Shown: in pieces, positions 37,318 to 44,493 of the stretch | Position numbering within the stretch: the stretch's first letter is position 1 | Layout: each line of letters opens with the position of its first letter | Origin: an uncultured Christensenella sp. | GTDB lineage: Bacteria; Bacillota; Clostridia; Christensenellales; CAG-917 | Length of the DNA stretch: 64,000 nucleotides | Direction of reading: 5' to 3' | Assembly: GCA_910577815.1 (NCBI GenBank) | Contig: CAJTNO010000003.1 | Coordinates: 62,001 to 126,000, forward strand | Notes under the pieces: generated by a model | The model's database searches: none | What the model was told of the DNA's origin: nothing | The model's input: the letters and a program-made list of their open reading frames with translations, nothing else | Translations under genes and position numbers: made by a program

Positions 37318-37412
37318 TTGATTATTACGATACGATAACGCAAACATAATAAACCTAAACTATTATACAAAATAAATAAAATTATAATACTTTATTTGCA
37401 GGAAGTAAAAAT

Positions 37413-38651
37413 ATGGACAAAAATTCAGCTAAAAAACTGAGAATGCAGTGTGAAAAATCTTTAGCAGTACAATTTGAACGATTGGACAAAATTGCTCTTT
37501 ATAATCAAAAAAAAGTACTCGACGCTTTTAAAAATCAATCTGTACAGGCGCGTCATATGTGCGGAACTACGGGCTACGGATACGACGATATAGGACGCGA
37601 TACACTGTGCAATTTGTATGCAAATATATTCAATGCCCAAGGCGCAATAGTTTCGCCAAGCATTGTTTCGGGTACTCACGCATTGACTTTGATGTTATTC
37701 GGCGTATTACGACCGAATGACAAGCTATTAGCTGTATCGGGTATGCCGTACGATACGCTTACTGATGTAATTTTAGCAGAAAACAAGGGCTCTCTTAAAG
37801 ACTTTGGAATAAGCTTTGAACACATCGAATTAAAAACAGGCAATAATCAGACTTCGTTATTTGATTTTGAAGCTATCGAAAAAAAACTAAAAGCGGAGAA
37901 AATCAAAGCTATTTTTGCCGCTCGCAGCCGCGGATACAGCCTAAGACAGGCGATAAGCGTAGAACAAATAGCCGAGCTGATAACGTTTGTAAAGCGAATA
38001 AGTCCGTCAACACTTGTTTTAATCGATAATTGCTATGGAGAATTTGTTGAAACAATCGAACCGACCGACGTAGGCGCAGATTTAATGGCAGGTTCGCTCA
38101 TAAAAAATATCGGCGGTGGAATTGCGCCTACAGGCGGATATGTCGCAGGCAGAAAGGATTTAGTCGAACAGGTTTCCTATAGGTTGACTGCGCCGTCTCT
38201 CGGAATGGAGGAAGGCTCATACGCCTATGGTTATTTGCCTTATTATCAAGGACTGTTTTTTGCGCCTTCTACAGTAAAAAATGCGCTTAAAGGCTCTCTT
38301 TTATTCGCAAAAGCTTATACAGAACTGGGTTTTGACACTTTACCTAAGCCCGATATGTATCCGTACGACATAGTTACAAGTATTAAGCTTGGCAGCGCCG
38401 AAAAGCTTATAGATTTCTGCGGAGCAATTCAATCGATTTCTCCGATTGACAGCAATGTAAAGCCTATGCCTTGGGATATGCCGGGATATCAGGAGCAAGT
38501 AATTATGGCAGCCGGAACATTTGTACAAGGTTCGTCTGTAGAATTGAGTGCGGATTCTCCAATCAAAGAACCGTATATAGCTTACATCCAAGGTGGCGTC
38601 ACATACGAACACGCCGTGCTTGCTTTAGAACATACGCTTGAGGCTTTATAA
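37413..38651 (+). CDS. Methionine gamma-lyase family (aluminium resistance/YnbB-like) PLP protein
   Basis: 412-residue fold-type I PLP enzyme. The Bacillus homologue is ynbB. The substrate-binding segment MCGTTGYGYDDIGRDTL is conserved, LIDNCYGEFVE carries the PLP-contacting Asp, and the Schiff-base lysine is in MAGSLIKNIGGGIAPTGGY. The substrate is not established; the family is annotated after an aluminium-resistance phenotype. Its place after miaA matches Bacillus. ATG has a good AGGAAG site. No strong terminator is seen before the mobile element begins about 80 bp downstream. Confidence 0.9.
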   Translation: MDKNSAKKLRMQCEKSLAVQFERLDKIALYNQKKVLDAFKNQSVQARHMCGTTGYGYDDIGRDTLCNLYANIFNAQGAIVSPSIVSGTHALTLMLFGVLRPNDKLLAVSGMPYDTLTDVILAENKGSLKDFGISFEHIELKTGNNQTSLFDFEAIEKKLKAEKIKAIFAARSRGYSLRQAISVEQIAELITFVKRISPSTLVLIDNCYGEFVETIEPTDVGADLMAGSLIKNIGGGIAPTGGYVAGRKDLVEQVSYRLTAPSLGMEEGSYAYGYLPYYQGLFFAPSTVKNALKGSLLFAKAYTELGFDTLPKPDMYPYDIVTSIKLGSAEKLIDFCGAIQSISPIDSNVKPMPWDMPGYQEQVIMAAGTFVQGSSVELSADSPIKEPYIAYIQGGVTYEHAVLALEHTLEAL

Positions 38652-38721
38652 TTCAAATTCGGTAAGTTCTTAAGTCTTTAAATATAAATTTCCTCTGAAT
38701 ATTGTGTATTTTATCGCTATT

Positions 38722-38749
38722 TATGCGCAAAACCTGTGTTTTACGCATA
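38722..38749. other. Left attachment site, dif-like 11-6-11 palindrome
   Basis: Arms TATGCGCAAAA and TTTTACGCATA are inverted repeats (10 of 11 pairs) around a 6-bp centre CCTGTG, the geometry of XerC/XerD sites. The sequence does not match the canonical Bacillus dif arms, so the recombinase is inferred from architecture only. Confidence 0.55.
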
Positions 38750-38799
38750 GTATATTGTGTATAAAACAATAACGCAGCTTTATAGCCCTGCTTGCGTGT

Positions 38800-38837
38800 G
38801 GTTTCAACGGGCGGCATAAAGCCGCCCCTTTAAAACC
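38800..38837. other. Strong GC hairpin inside the left end of the element
   Basis: Perfect GGGCGGC / GCCGCCC stem with ATAAA loop (38809-38827), extended by a lower GGTTT / AAACC stem across an internal loop. Neither strand has a proper U tract, so it is not a clear terminator; a single-strand or double-strand origin hairpin is possible. The rest of 38652-38896 shows no gene. Confidence 0.45.
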
Positions 38838-38896
38838 CCACCAGCACGCACAAAAACAAACAACAAGGAAAACATCAAACATTCACCCAATCGCGC

Positions 38897-39517
38897 TTAA
38901 AATCCTTTATGCGACGTCAAAATTGATAATATGTAATCTTGCCTGCTATCTATAGTGCTTGAATTCTGCAAAAGACGAGTAACAACACGGCAAACTTGCT
39001 CTGCTTTCAAATTATCCGCTATAAGCTTAAAATCAGAACTGCGATACACTCGCCCATTGTATCGACGTTCAAAACCAGACACGCAACCATCAGACAATGA
39101 CTGCAATACCTCGTCAACAAGCTTATCGTGTACACCCGTATACACGCCTGCGGTAGTCATTTTATTTTTTAATATCTTTAGCAAGCTAATATCATTATCA
39201 TTTTCATTAGGTTTTGATTTGGTTTCGGTTAGGTTTTCGTTTGGTTTTTCGGTGGTTTCATTTTGGTTATCTTCTTTACGAGGTCTGCCACCCTTACAGC
39301 CATTTTCATACCTCGCACGATTAGCCAATAGCTGCGGCTTTACAAGCAGAAACACTGCAAGGTCAACGCCCTGCAACTCGGTTTCGATATTCTCAAAAGC
39401 AAATTTAAATATAGCGTCATATATCCGCGCTTGATTTTCTAACGGCAAAACGCTTATAGCCTCGTAGAACGAGCCATAAAACACGAAAGAATTACAAGTT
39501 AATTGTTTTCTGTCCAT
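38897..39517 (-). CDS. DUF6291-type replication-module protein
   Basis: 206 residues. The N-terminal about 80 (FVFYGSFYEAISVLPLENQARIYDAI ... FLLVKPQLLANRARYENGCKGGRPRK) match the DUF6291 pattern found in phage and plasmid replication regions of Firmicutes. A low-complexity Asn/Glu/Lys/Thr linker (81-110) follows, then an alpha-helical C-terminal region that may bind DNA or DnaC-type loaders, as in phage replisome organisers (inference). The ATG follows AGGGGA. It is the last gene of the leftward rep run, 8 bp after the preceding stop. Confidence 0.75.
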   Translation of the reverse strand: MDRKQLTCNSFVFYGSFYEAISVLPLENQARIYDAIFKFAFENIETELQGVDLAVFLLVKPQLLANRARYENGCKGGRPRKEDNQNETTEKPNENLTETKSKPNENDNDISLLKILKNKMTTAGVYTGVHDKLVDEVLQSLSDGCVSGFERRYNGRVYRSSDFKLIADNLKAEQVCRVVTRLLQNSSTIDSRQDYILSILTSHKGF

Positions 39518-39525
39518 ACTGTCCC

Positions 39526-39798
39526 CTAATTGTATATAGGCAAATCGTCAAGCCAAACGCACATATCGGATATGCTCCGAAATGAGATATAATAACTACC
39601 CTTGCGCACCGATGAGCAAGAGTAGTAAAGCATAACGCGATAGCACTTTGCAGACGTTGTATAAACTGCTACAACGGCATATGTAAAGCGTGATAACATT
39701 CGGTATAAAATAAATCTATCCGTAGCGCAATCCACCTTAAAACGCTTTGCAAAGTGCCTTGTATGCGTTAAAATTTCAAGTTGCAATCTTGTTGGCAT
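39526..39798 (-). CDS. Unknown 90-residue element protein
   Basis: Starts at ATG 39798, one base after the preceding stop (TAGTATG), so probably translated by coupling; a TTG at 39810 is also in frame but overlaps. Sequence MPTRLQLEILTHTRHFAKRF is basic and rich in Tyr, Arg and Ser; no family recognised and no ribosome site of its own. Position in a tight leftward run supports that it is real. Confidence 0.45.
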   Translation of the reverse strand: MPTRLQLEILTHTRHFAKRFKVDCATDRFILYRMLSRFTYAVVAVYTTSAKCYRVMLYYSCSSVRKGSYYISFRSISDMCVWLDDLPIYN

Positions 39799-39799
39799 A

Positions 39800-40036
39800 C
39801 TATTGTGCAAACATTAAAGATAACGACGGCATAGCGACAAGAAAATCACGGATACCACATACAGCATTTGTAAATTCAGATTTTGCCACGTTAAAATTTT
39901 GCTCACTAAAATATTTAGTAAAATATTTATCAAAATAATTCCGTACATCGTCCAAACTTTTATTACTAACCGCAAGGCGAATAAGCGTACAATAAAATTT
40001 ATATAAATCATAAGACAAAAAATCAAAATTAGACAT
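39800..40036 (-). CDS. Unknown 78-residue element protein
   Basis: Starts at ATG 40036 behind a strong AGGAGGGG site (a GTG at 40042 is in frame but lies inside it). Sequence begins MSNFDFLSYDLYKFYCTLIRL, helical and aromatic-rich, with NYFDKYFTKYFSEQNFNVAKSEF later. No family recognised. Between the rep candidate and a coupled small gene, so a replication or copy-number helper is plausible but unproven. Confidence 0.6.
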   Translation of the reverse strand: MSNFDFLSYDLYKFYCTLIRLAVSNKSLDDVRNYFDKYFTKYFSEQNFNVAKSEFTNAVCGIRDFLVAMPSLSLMFAQ

Positions 40037-40047
40037 ATGCACCCCTC

Positions 40048-40416
40048 CTAATCTCTATAGCCGTGTTTAATATCGCTTATGCGATAAAAATGTTTACGAG
40101 TTTGACCCCGCATATCTAAATAAAAAACATCGTGAAGAACATAACTACGCCAAACGTTATAACAAGACGCAACACGAAAACTTAAGCAAAATTTGTCAAA
40201 TGATTCACAAAATATTTTTGTGAGTTTTTCAAGATTTATAGGACGCAAAGGAACTATACGTACGTGAAAATGTTCTTTTTGTTCGTAAGGTTCGGGCAAA
40301 TGTCTAATATAAGAAAAAGATTTTATTTTACCCTTGCTTATAAGTGTATCTAAAATAGAAAGCAAAAAATAATCGCTATTATAACTAATCGTATTAATTG
40401 GCTTCTTTGTTATCAT
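40048..40416 (-). CDS. Single-domain HUH-type replication initiator candidate (Rep_2/RepB-like)
   Basis: 122 residues. EQKEHFHVRIVP matches the HUH metal motif of rolling-circle Rep proteins (compare the HYHV of pMV158 RepB), with the partner tyrosine plausibly in NVWRSYVLHD, about 45 residues later, and a closing KHFYRISDIK that parallels the KHVYDKADIK region of RepB-type catalytic domains. Only this catalytic domain is present; the oligomerisation part of RepB is absent. ATG follows AGGAGTG. A terminator-like hairpin ends just before that ribosome site. Similarity is by eye; the role is inferred. Confidence 0.6.
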   Translation of the reverse strand: MITKKPINTISYNSDYFLLSILDTLISKGKIKSFSYIRHLPEPYEQKEHFHVRIVPLRPINLEKLTKIFCESFDKFCLSFRVASCYNVWRSYVLHDVFYLDMRGQTRKHFYRISDIKHGYRD

Positions 40417-40433
40417 TGTTTTACACTCCTAAT

Positions 40434-40473
40434 AAAAAAATGTTGCTTTGTAATCGCCTACAACAAAGCAACA
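40434..40473 (-). terminator. Attenuator-like intrinsic terminator in the rep leader
   Basis: Read leftward: 11-bp perfect stem TGTTGCTTTGT / ACAAAGCAACA (40463-40473 with 40441-40451), 11-nt loop, then seven T residues (40434-40440), followed directly by ATT and the AGGAGTG ribosome site of rep. A terminator between promoter and ribosome site suggests transcription attenuation of Rep, as in copy-number control of small plasmids. Confidence 0.7.
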
Positions 40474-40536
40474 TTACTATTTATAAGCACCCGCGCATCG
40501 TGCTTCCATAGTCCTATTAAATTGTTTCGGCGATTA

Positions 40537-40611
40537 TACGCTTAATAAGCGTAATTTAAAGATAGCACGCTTAATAGGCGTAGTCAAGTATTTTTACGCT
40601 TATTACGTGTA
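40537..40611. promoter_or_regulatory. Three operators at 29-bp spacing between rep and the XRE repressor
   Basis: O1 TACGCTTAATAAGCGTA (40537-40553, perfect palindrome), O2 CACGCTTAATAGGCGTA (40566-40582), O3 TACGCTTATTACGTGTA (40595-40611). Centres are 40545, 40574 and 40603, exactly 29 bp apart. On the minus strand O2 fills the spacer of a TTGACT-17-TATCTT promoter and O1 that of a TTTAAA-16-TATAAT promoter for rep. Very likely bound by the adjacent XRE protein. Confidence 0.75.
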
Positions 40612-40632
40612 AAATTATTATGAGGTGTTAAA

Positions 40633-40842
40633 ATGGTAACGTTAAACGAAATTAAGCAAAGATTAGCAATAGCAATTCAACAAAGCGGAAAAACGCAAAC
40701 TGAAATAGCAAGGCAATTAAAGATACGACAACAAACAGTATCACATTATGTCAAAGGTGATATAATGCCCGCTTTCGACACATTCGCTAATCTCTGTATT
40801 ATCTTAGATTTGGACGCTAACGAGATATTAGGCATTAACTGA
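40633..40842 (+). CDS. XRE-family repressor
   Basis: 69-residue protein that is almost only a helix-turn-helix: IKQRLAIAIQQSGKTQTEIARQLKIRQQTVSHYVKGDIMP, with TQTEIARQL as helix 2 and QQTVSHYVKG as recognition helix. ATG follows GAGGTG. Divergent from rep, with three operators between, so it probably represses rep and itself. The stop is 2 bp from the stop of the convergent toxin gene. Confidence 0.85.
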   Translation: MVTLNEIKQRLAIAIQQSGKTQTEIARQLKIRQQTVSHYVKGDIMPAFDTFANLCIILDLDANEILGIN

Positions 40843-40844
40843 AT

Positions 40845-41159
40845 TTAAAATAGTTTAGCTAAATCACTTTTAGCATAACGGATAGTATATACTTTAATCT
40901 TTTTAGCAGGCTCGTCTACTCCATAAAATATTACGTAGTTTTTTACTAATATTTTACGTAACTCGAAATTTACATCATAATTGGCAAGCGGTGCAAATTT
41001 AGGAAAATTACAAGCATTGTCCAATGCATTGTATATTTCATTGTACAAAGCTTCAGCAGCGGGAACGTTATCGAGCTCAATACGTATGTAATGCAATATT
41101 TTATCTAAGTCACTTATTGCATTTTGCGTATATTCTAAATTAAATCTTACGCAAGCCAT
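40845..41159 (-). CDS. RelE/ParE-family toxin
   Basis: 104 residues of the ParE plasmid-stabilisation fold: NLEYTQNAISDLDKILHYI, AEALYNEIYNALDNACNFP, a basic ELRKILVKNYVIFYGVDE core and a C-terminal IKVYTIRYAKSDLAKLF with the typical Arg. ParE members poison gyrase, RelE members cleave mRNA; which applies here cannot be read off. ATG follows AGGAG and overlaps the antitoxin gene by 20 bp. Confidence 0.88.
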   Translation of the reverse strand: MACVRFNLEYTQNAISDLDKILHYIRIELDNVPAAEALYNEIYNALDNACNFPKFAPLANYDVNFELRKILVKNYVIFYGVDEPAKKIKVYTIRYAKSDLAKLF

Positions 41160-41409
41160 ATTTTGCTCCTAATTCATTCATAACATCAAATCCATCACGT
41201 AAACGCCCGTTTAATTCGTCTTCTCTACCCTCTATTATTGCTTGGTACATTTCATACTTAGCCTGTTGCAATTCATATGCGGAAGCACTCATAACAACTA
41301 AATCGGCGTAGCCGTTTTTGGTAACAAAAATAGGCTCTTTGCTCTCGTGGCACATTTCGGATATTTGTGCGGTCTTTGCTAAATCTCTAATCGGAATGAT
41401 TGTAGGCAT
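41140..41409 (-). CDS. Phd/YefM-family antitoxin
   Basis: 89 residues from ATG 41409 (GGAGG 7 nt upstream); the frame is open further upstream but without family similarity. N-terminal Phd/YefM DNA-binding domain with IRDLAKTAQISEMCHESKEP and FVTKNGYADLVVMSASAYE; the C-terminal helix (about 55-89) would wrap and neutralise the toxin. Antitoxin-first order and 20-bp overlap are typical. The pair would stabilise the element by post-segregational killing. Confidence 0.9.
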   Translation of the reverse strand: MPTIIPIRDLAKTAQISEMCHESKEPIFVTKNGYADLVVMSASAYELQQAKYEMYQAIIEGREDELNGRLRDGFDVMNELGAKYGLRKI

Positions 41410-41437
41410 ACTGTAACCTCCATAGCTTTGTATTATA

Positions 41438-41466
41438 ATTATATGATTATTATTATGCATTGTCAA
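41438..41466 (-). promoter_or_regulatory. Perfect consensus promoter of the toxin-antitoxin pair
   Basis: On the minus strand TTGACA, 17-nt spacer, TATAAT, both hexamers perfect. The AT-rich ATAATTATA repeats overlapping the -10 could be the antitoxin operator. Confidence 0.75.
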
Positions 41467-41649
41467 GAAATTATAACAACTCAAATTGTAACACCGTTGA
41501 GCAACCTCGATACAAGACAGCGCTGAACAACTACATTTATAAACCCAGCTCAGCACCGCCGGTCGTGATACCAAGAACATAGCACCGTTAATGCACACGG
41601 TAGTTTAACCCGGCTCAGTTGCGCAGCTGTCTATGCACCAACTGCTAAT

Positions 41650-41746
41650 GGACAATTTGTCCGTATAGTGGACTTTTTGTCCTTGTGTATGGACAATTTT
41701 TCCAAGCTCAAAACACGATACGTATCCCAACTTGGACAATTTGTCC
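41650..41746. repeat. Phased 13-bp palindromic repeats (iteron-like)
   Basis: GGACAATTTGTCC (41650-41662), GGACTTTTTGTCC (41670-41682), GGACAATTTTTCC (41691-41703) and GGACAATTTGTCC (41734-41746). Start-to-start steps of 20, 21 and 43 bp put them on one face of the helix. A fifth copy (12/13, inverted) is at 42443-42455. Followed by AT-rich DNA. A replication origin or partition/regulator binding array is likely. The sequence differs from the XRE operators. Confidence 0.65.
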
Positions 41747-42545
41747 GCAAGTCGATTTTACTTTATATACTACGTATATAACACGTCATTTGTAATACAA
41801 AATCGCACAACTTTTTCGCCGTTATTCGTGGGTACGGCGCGCGCGGGTGTACGCCTGTATGTGCGCGTGCGTATGTGACTTACTCTTATTATTATATATT
41901 ATATAAGCATATCGCGCGCCTGCGTCACGTCTGACCCCCACGTGCGCGTGTATGCGCGCACGTGGGAATATTGCCGAGCTGTTAATTGCGTACGTTCTCT
42001 ACAAACCTTACAAGCTTGCTTGCCTCTTATTGGCTTTACGTTTTTATCAATCCCCCTTGCATATTGTGCGTTACTACCGCGCTTCGCTTGCTTTGCATTA
42101 AAAGTGACGTAAGCGTCGATATATTTATCGTTTCTATATTATCGTGCGTCTACGACGCGTACATAACTTTTAACGCCTCTACTAAGCGTAGGCTCCCTGC
42201 GGGGCTACTGATTATGATTATTTTAAGTTTTGGAGTTTTTTTGACTTTTCGTTTTTGCGGATATTTCAAATGCTTTGCGTGATGTCCTGCTGTTGAGCGT
42301 TAAATTAGCTGAGCGTTAGAGGGGGATTGATTATCGGACTTTCAGTACGGCAACCAAGCTTTTAGGCTTTCCGTTCACTACTGTTAAGATATTGACCTAC
42401 TCGCGGTGCATACGCTCGACCTACCCTATGCCTTATTTTAAGTGACAAATTGTCCATATATTTATATTGAATTTCGGTATTCTGATAAATTTTACATCTG
42501 TAGAATGCTGAAAATTGATTTTTTAGCCTTAGAATTTTTGTCCAT
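41747..42545. other. Non-coding, repeat-rich right part of the element
   Basis: About 800 bp without a credible gene. Contents: AT-rich block after the iterons (including TACTACG at 41768-41774), two alternating purine-pyrimidine tracts, the 41937 palindrome, a 12-bp inverted repeat ATCAATCCCCCT / AGGGGGATTGAT (42046-42057 and 42320-42331), a GTAGGCTCCC-type hairpin around 42190-42210, and the fifth iteron-like copy. Open frames here lack ribosome sites and protein-like composition. Confidence 0.5.
41937..41966. repeat. Long GC palindrome with alternating purine-pyrimidine tract
   Basis: 12-bp perfect stem (arms begin CCCACGTGCGCG and end CGCGCACGTGGG) with 6-nt loop. Bases 41939-41964 alternate purine and pyrimidine without a break, and 41836-41857 do likewise for 22 nt, so the region could form cruciform or Z-DNA. 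Possible origin hairpin of the element. Confidence 0.6.
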
Positions 42546-42584
42546 AAAAAAAATAGTTCACAGAGTTTACTCTGTGGACTATTT
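42546..42584 (-). terminator. Terminator facing the leftward ribF operon
   Basis: Stem AAATAGTTCACAGAG / CTCTGTGGACTATTT (one T-G wobble) with a 4-nt loop; on the minus strand it is followed by a run of eight T. It lies about 125 nt past the last gene of the leftward ribF operon and just inside the right end of the element. Confidence 0.8.
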
Positions 42585-42592
42585 GAATTTGA

Positions 42593-42620
42593 TAACTTCA
42601 ACACCTGTGTTTTGCGCATA
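42593..42620. other. Right attachment site
   Basis: Centre CCTGTG and right arm TTTTGCGCATA match the left site (one change); the left arm TAACTTCAACA matches only 6 of 11. One conserved arm plus centre and one divergent arm is what hybrid attL/attR sites look like after site-specific integration. Confidence 0.5.
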
Positions 42621-42708
42621 ATTTAATATATGTGCTTTACCCTAATTTTGATAGAATTTTGCTTAAAAAATTACATTCATACTCTAAATTATACTGAACA
42701 GAATTTCA

Positions 42709-43572
42709 TTATTGTTGAAATTTAAAATATGTTTCTTGCATCGATTTTGCGTCTATGCTCTGTGTGCCTGCGGATTCCGATAAAATATGCGGAGTTAAAT
42801 TATTCTTTATTATTACCTCGCAGAAAGGTTCAAACTCCGGTCCGTATACTGTATCCTCAAATGTCAAATGGCGGATTTCCCCTTTGGCGCCGAACTGAAT
42901 TTTACTAAAATGTACGTGCATATTTTTAGTTTTTTCCTCGCCCAATCCGTCAAATAATTTATCTATTATTCGTTGAAAATCTTCAGACGTCTTTAACGCG
43001 CCCTGATATAGGCTGTTCACGTGTCCGAAATCTACGCACGGATAAACATTTTGAGCTAATTGACAAAGCTCTATCACCTCTTCTACTGTGCCTATCTGAG
43101 CCTGCTTTCCCATAGTTTCCGGACAAACAATCAAATCGCTCAGCCCAAGTTCATTTATAACGGACAATGCACGCATAAAATTATCCTTAGCACGTGCAAA
43201 CGCTTCTACTCTTGGCTGTTTTCCTTCTGCTCCTGTATGAAACACACATCTCGAACCGTGGAAATGCTTTAATGCCTTAAGTGAACTTGTAAGATAAGTA
43301 ATCGAATTATCCGCTTTATCCTGCTCTACAGACGCAAAATTTATAAAATATGGCGCGTGAACGCTCATTTCTATATTGTACTTATCGGCTTCGTCTCCTA
43401 TTGCTTCGGCTGTTTGAGAGCTTATGCGAACACCTCGTCCAAATGAATACTCAAACAAATCGAGTCCTTTATTTCTAAGCCATTTTGGCATTTGTAATGT
43501 TAATGTATTGCTTTCAATCGTAAAGGTTTCATCGTGTCCGGATGGACCGAATTTAGCCGTGTCATAATTCAT
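42709..43572 (-). CDS. Endonuclease IV-like TIM-barrel protein (AP endonuclease 2 family)
   Basis: 287-residue (beta/alpha)8 metalloenzyme. Metal ligands in family order: His in SVHAPYFINF, His in VFHTGAEG, Glu in VCPETMGK, Asp and His in PCVDFGHVNS, His in MHVHFSKI, Glu in ILSESA. This full set matches deoxyribonuclease IV/sugar-isomerase families; true Nfo carries extra DNA-intercalating loops I cannot confirm, so AP-site repair is likely but a sugar isomerase role is not excluded. Last gene of the leftward ribF run, 9 bp after the ribF stop. Confidence 0.82.
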   Translation of the reverse strand: MNYDTAKFGPSGHDETFTIESNTLTLQMPKWLRNKGLDLFEYSFGRGVRISSQTAEAIGDEADKYNIEMSVHAPYFINFASVEQDKADNSITYLTSSLKALKHFHGSRCVFHTGAEGKQPRVEAFARAKDNFMRALSVINELGLSDLIVCPETMGKQAQIGTVEEVIELCQLAQNVYPCVDFGHVNSLYQGALKTSEDFQRIIDKLFDGLGEEKTKNMHVHFSKIQFGAKGEIRHLTFEDTVYGPEFEPFCEVIIKNNLTPHILSESAGTQSIDAKSMQETYFKFQQ

Positions 43573-43581
43573 AATTATCTC

Positions 43582-44493
43582 CTAATTCAGCTCTGTTAAA
43601 TGCCTAACGCAAGCTTCGTCATAAGCAAGCTGATTTTTTAGTTCATCGGACGAAGAAAACTTTTTTATATCCCTCAAATACGAAATAAAAGATAATTTTA
43701 CGGTTTGTCCATACAAATCGCCGTCAAAATCCAATATAAACGCTTCGATGGAAAAGCTTTCTATATCGAACGTAGGTTTTGAGCCGACATTGGTCATAGA
43801 CGCATATTTAGTATTACCGACTTGCAATATAGTGGCATATACACCGTTAGATAGCGGTAGCTTATCATCTGATATTCGTATATTTGCTGTTGGAAAACCG
43901 AGTTTTGTCCCGACACGTCTTGCGTGTATGACCTCGCCTATCATAAAATAAGGTTCAGTAAGCAACGAATTTAACGTATGTAAATCCCCCGTTGTAACAA
44001 GCTGCTTCATTGACGAAGTGGATATTTTATGTCCGTCAACTTCTTCAAACGGAACTGTAATTACTTTTATATGCTTGTTATGGCAATAACTTTTTAGCAA
44101 TTCAACGTCACCTGAAGCTTTTTTGCCAAACGTATAATCACTACCTGTGATAATTGCTTTTATATTATAATTTTCTGTAATTAAATCTAAAAATTCTATC
44201 GGTTCAAGCTCCGCAAACTCCAAATCAAATTTAGTAGAAATCACATTCTGCAATCCCAAACCTGAAAGCGCGTTTACACGCTCGTCAAAGCAATATATTT
44301 GCTTATCTTTGCCAATTAAAACCGATGGGTCGTTTGAGAAGGTAAATAACGCGCTTTCAACATCATTATGAGATAAAGCATAATTACAGGCAGTATTTAT
44401 AAGCAAACTGTGCCCTTTATGTATACAGTCAAAAAATCCAAGCGCTAAAACTATCGGCTTGTTATATTTATCTTTTAAATCAAACAACTTCAT
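43582..44493 (-). CDS. ribF: Bifunctional riboflavin kinase/FMN adenylyltransferase
   Basis: Makes FMN and FAD from riboflavin. 303 residues: N-terminal nucleotidyltransferase (LALGFFDCIHKGHSLLI, the HxGH-like site reads HKGH; SDYTFGKKASGD) and C-terminal flavokinase (RRVGTKLGFPTANI, NGVYAT, VGSKPTF, DLYGQTVKLSFISYLRD). In frame overlap of 4 nt with truB. Typical position downstream of truB. Confidence 0.96.
   Translation of the reverse strand: MKLFDLKDKYNKPIVLALGFFDCIHKGHSLLINTACNYALSHNDVESALFTFSNDPSVLIGKDKQIYCFDERVNALSGLGLQNVISTKFDLEFAELEPIEFLDLITENYNIKAIITGSDYTFGKKASGDVELLKSYCHNKHIKVITVPFEEVDGHKISTSSMKQLVTTGDLHTLNSLLTEPYFMIGEVIHARRVGTKLGFPTANIRISDDKLPLSNGVYATILQVGNTKYASMTNVGSKPTFDIESFSIEAFILDFDGDLYGQTVKLSFISYLRDIKKFSSSDELKNQLAYDEACVRHLTELN

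Larger units (their letters stand above)
38732..42620. mobile_element. About 3.9-kb integrated element with dif-like ends, HUH Rep candidate and toxin-antitoxin
   Basis: Bounded by an 18-bp direct repeat, ACCTGTGTTTTACGCATA (38732-38749) and ACCTGTGTTTTGCGCATA (42603-42620), 17 of 18 identical. Between them nothing resembles the housekeeping genes on either side: replication-type genes (rep candidate, two small unknown genes, DUF6291 protein), an XRE regulator, a toxin-antitoxin pair and about 1.2 kb of repeat-rich non-coding DNA. No integrase or transposase is encoded, so integration by host XerC/XerD at the dif-like left site is the simplest reading (inference). Size and content fit a cryptic rolling-circle plasmid. 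Host genes resume at 42709. Confidence 0.65.

Noticed and set aside
41986..42282. 98-codon rightward frame in the element
   Set aside because: Cysteine- and leucine-rich, no ribosome site, spans hairpins and one arm of an inverted repeat.
42362..42619. 85-codon leftward frame at the right end of the element
   Set aside because: Overlaps a strong terminator and the attachment repeat; no Shine-Dalgarno site.
38652..42708. CRISPR array or insertion sequence
   Set aside because: The 13-bp repeats are too short and unevenly spaced for CRISPR, and there is no transposase or terminal inverted repeat pair at the ends.
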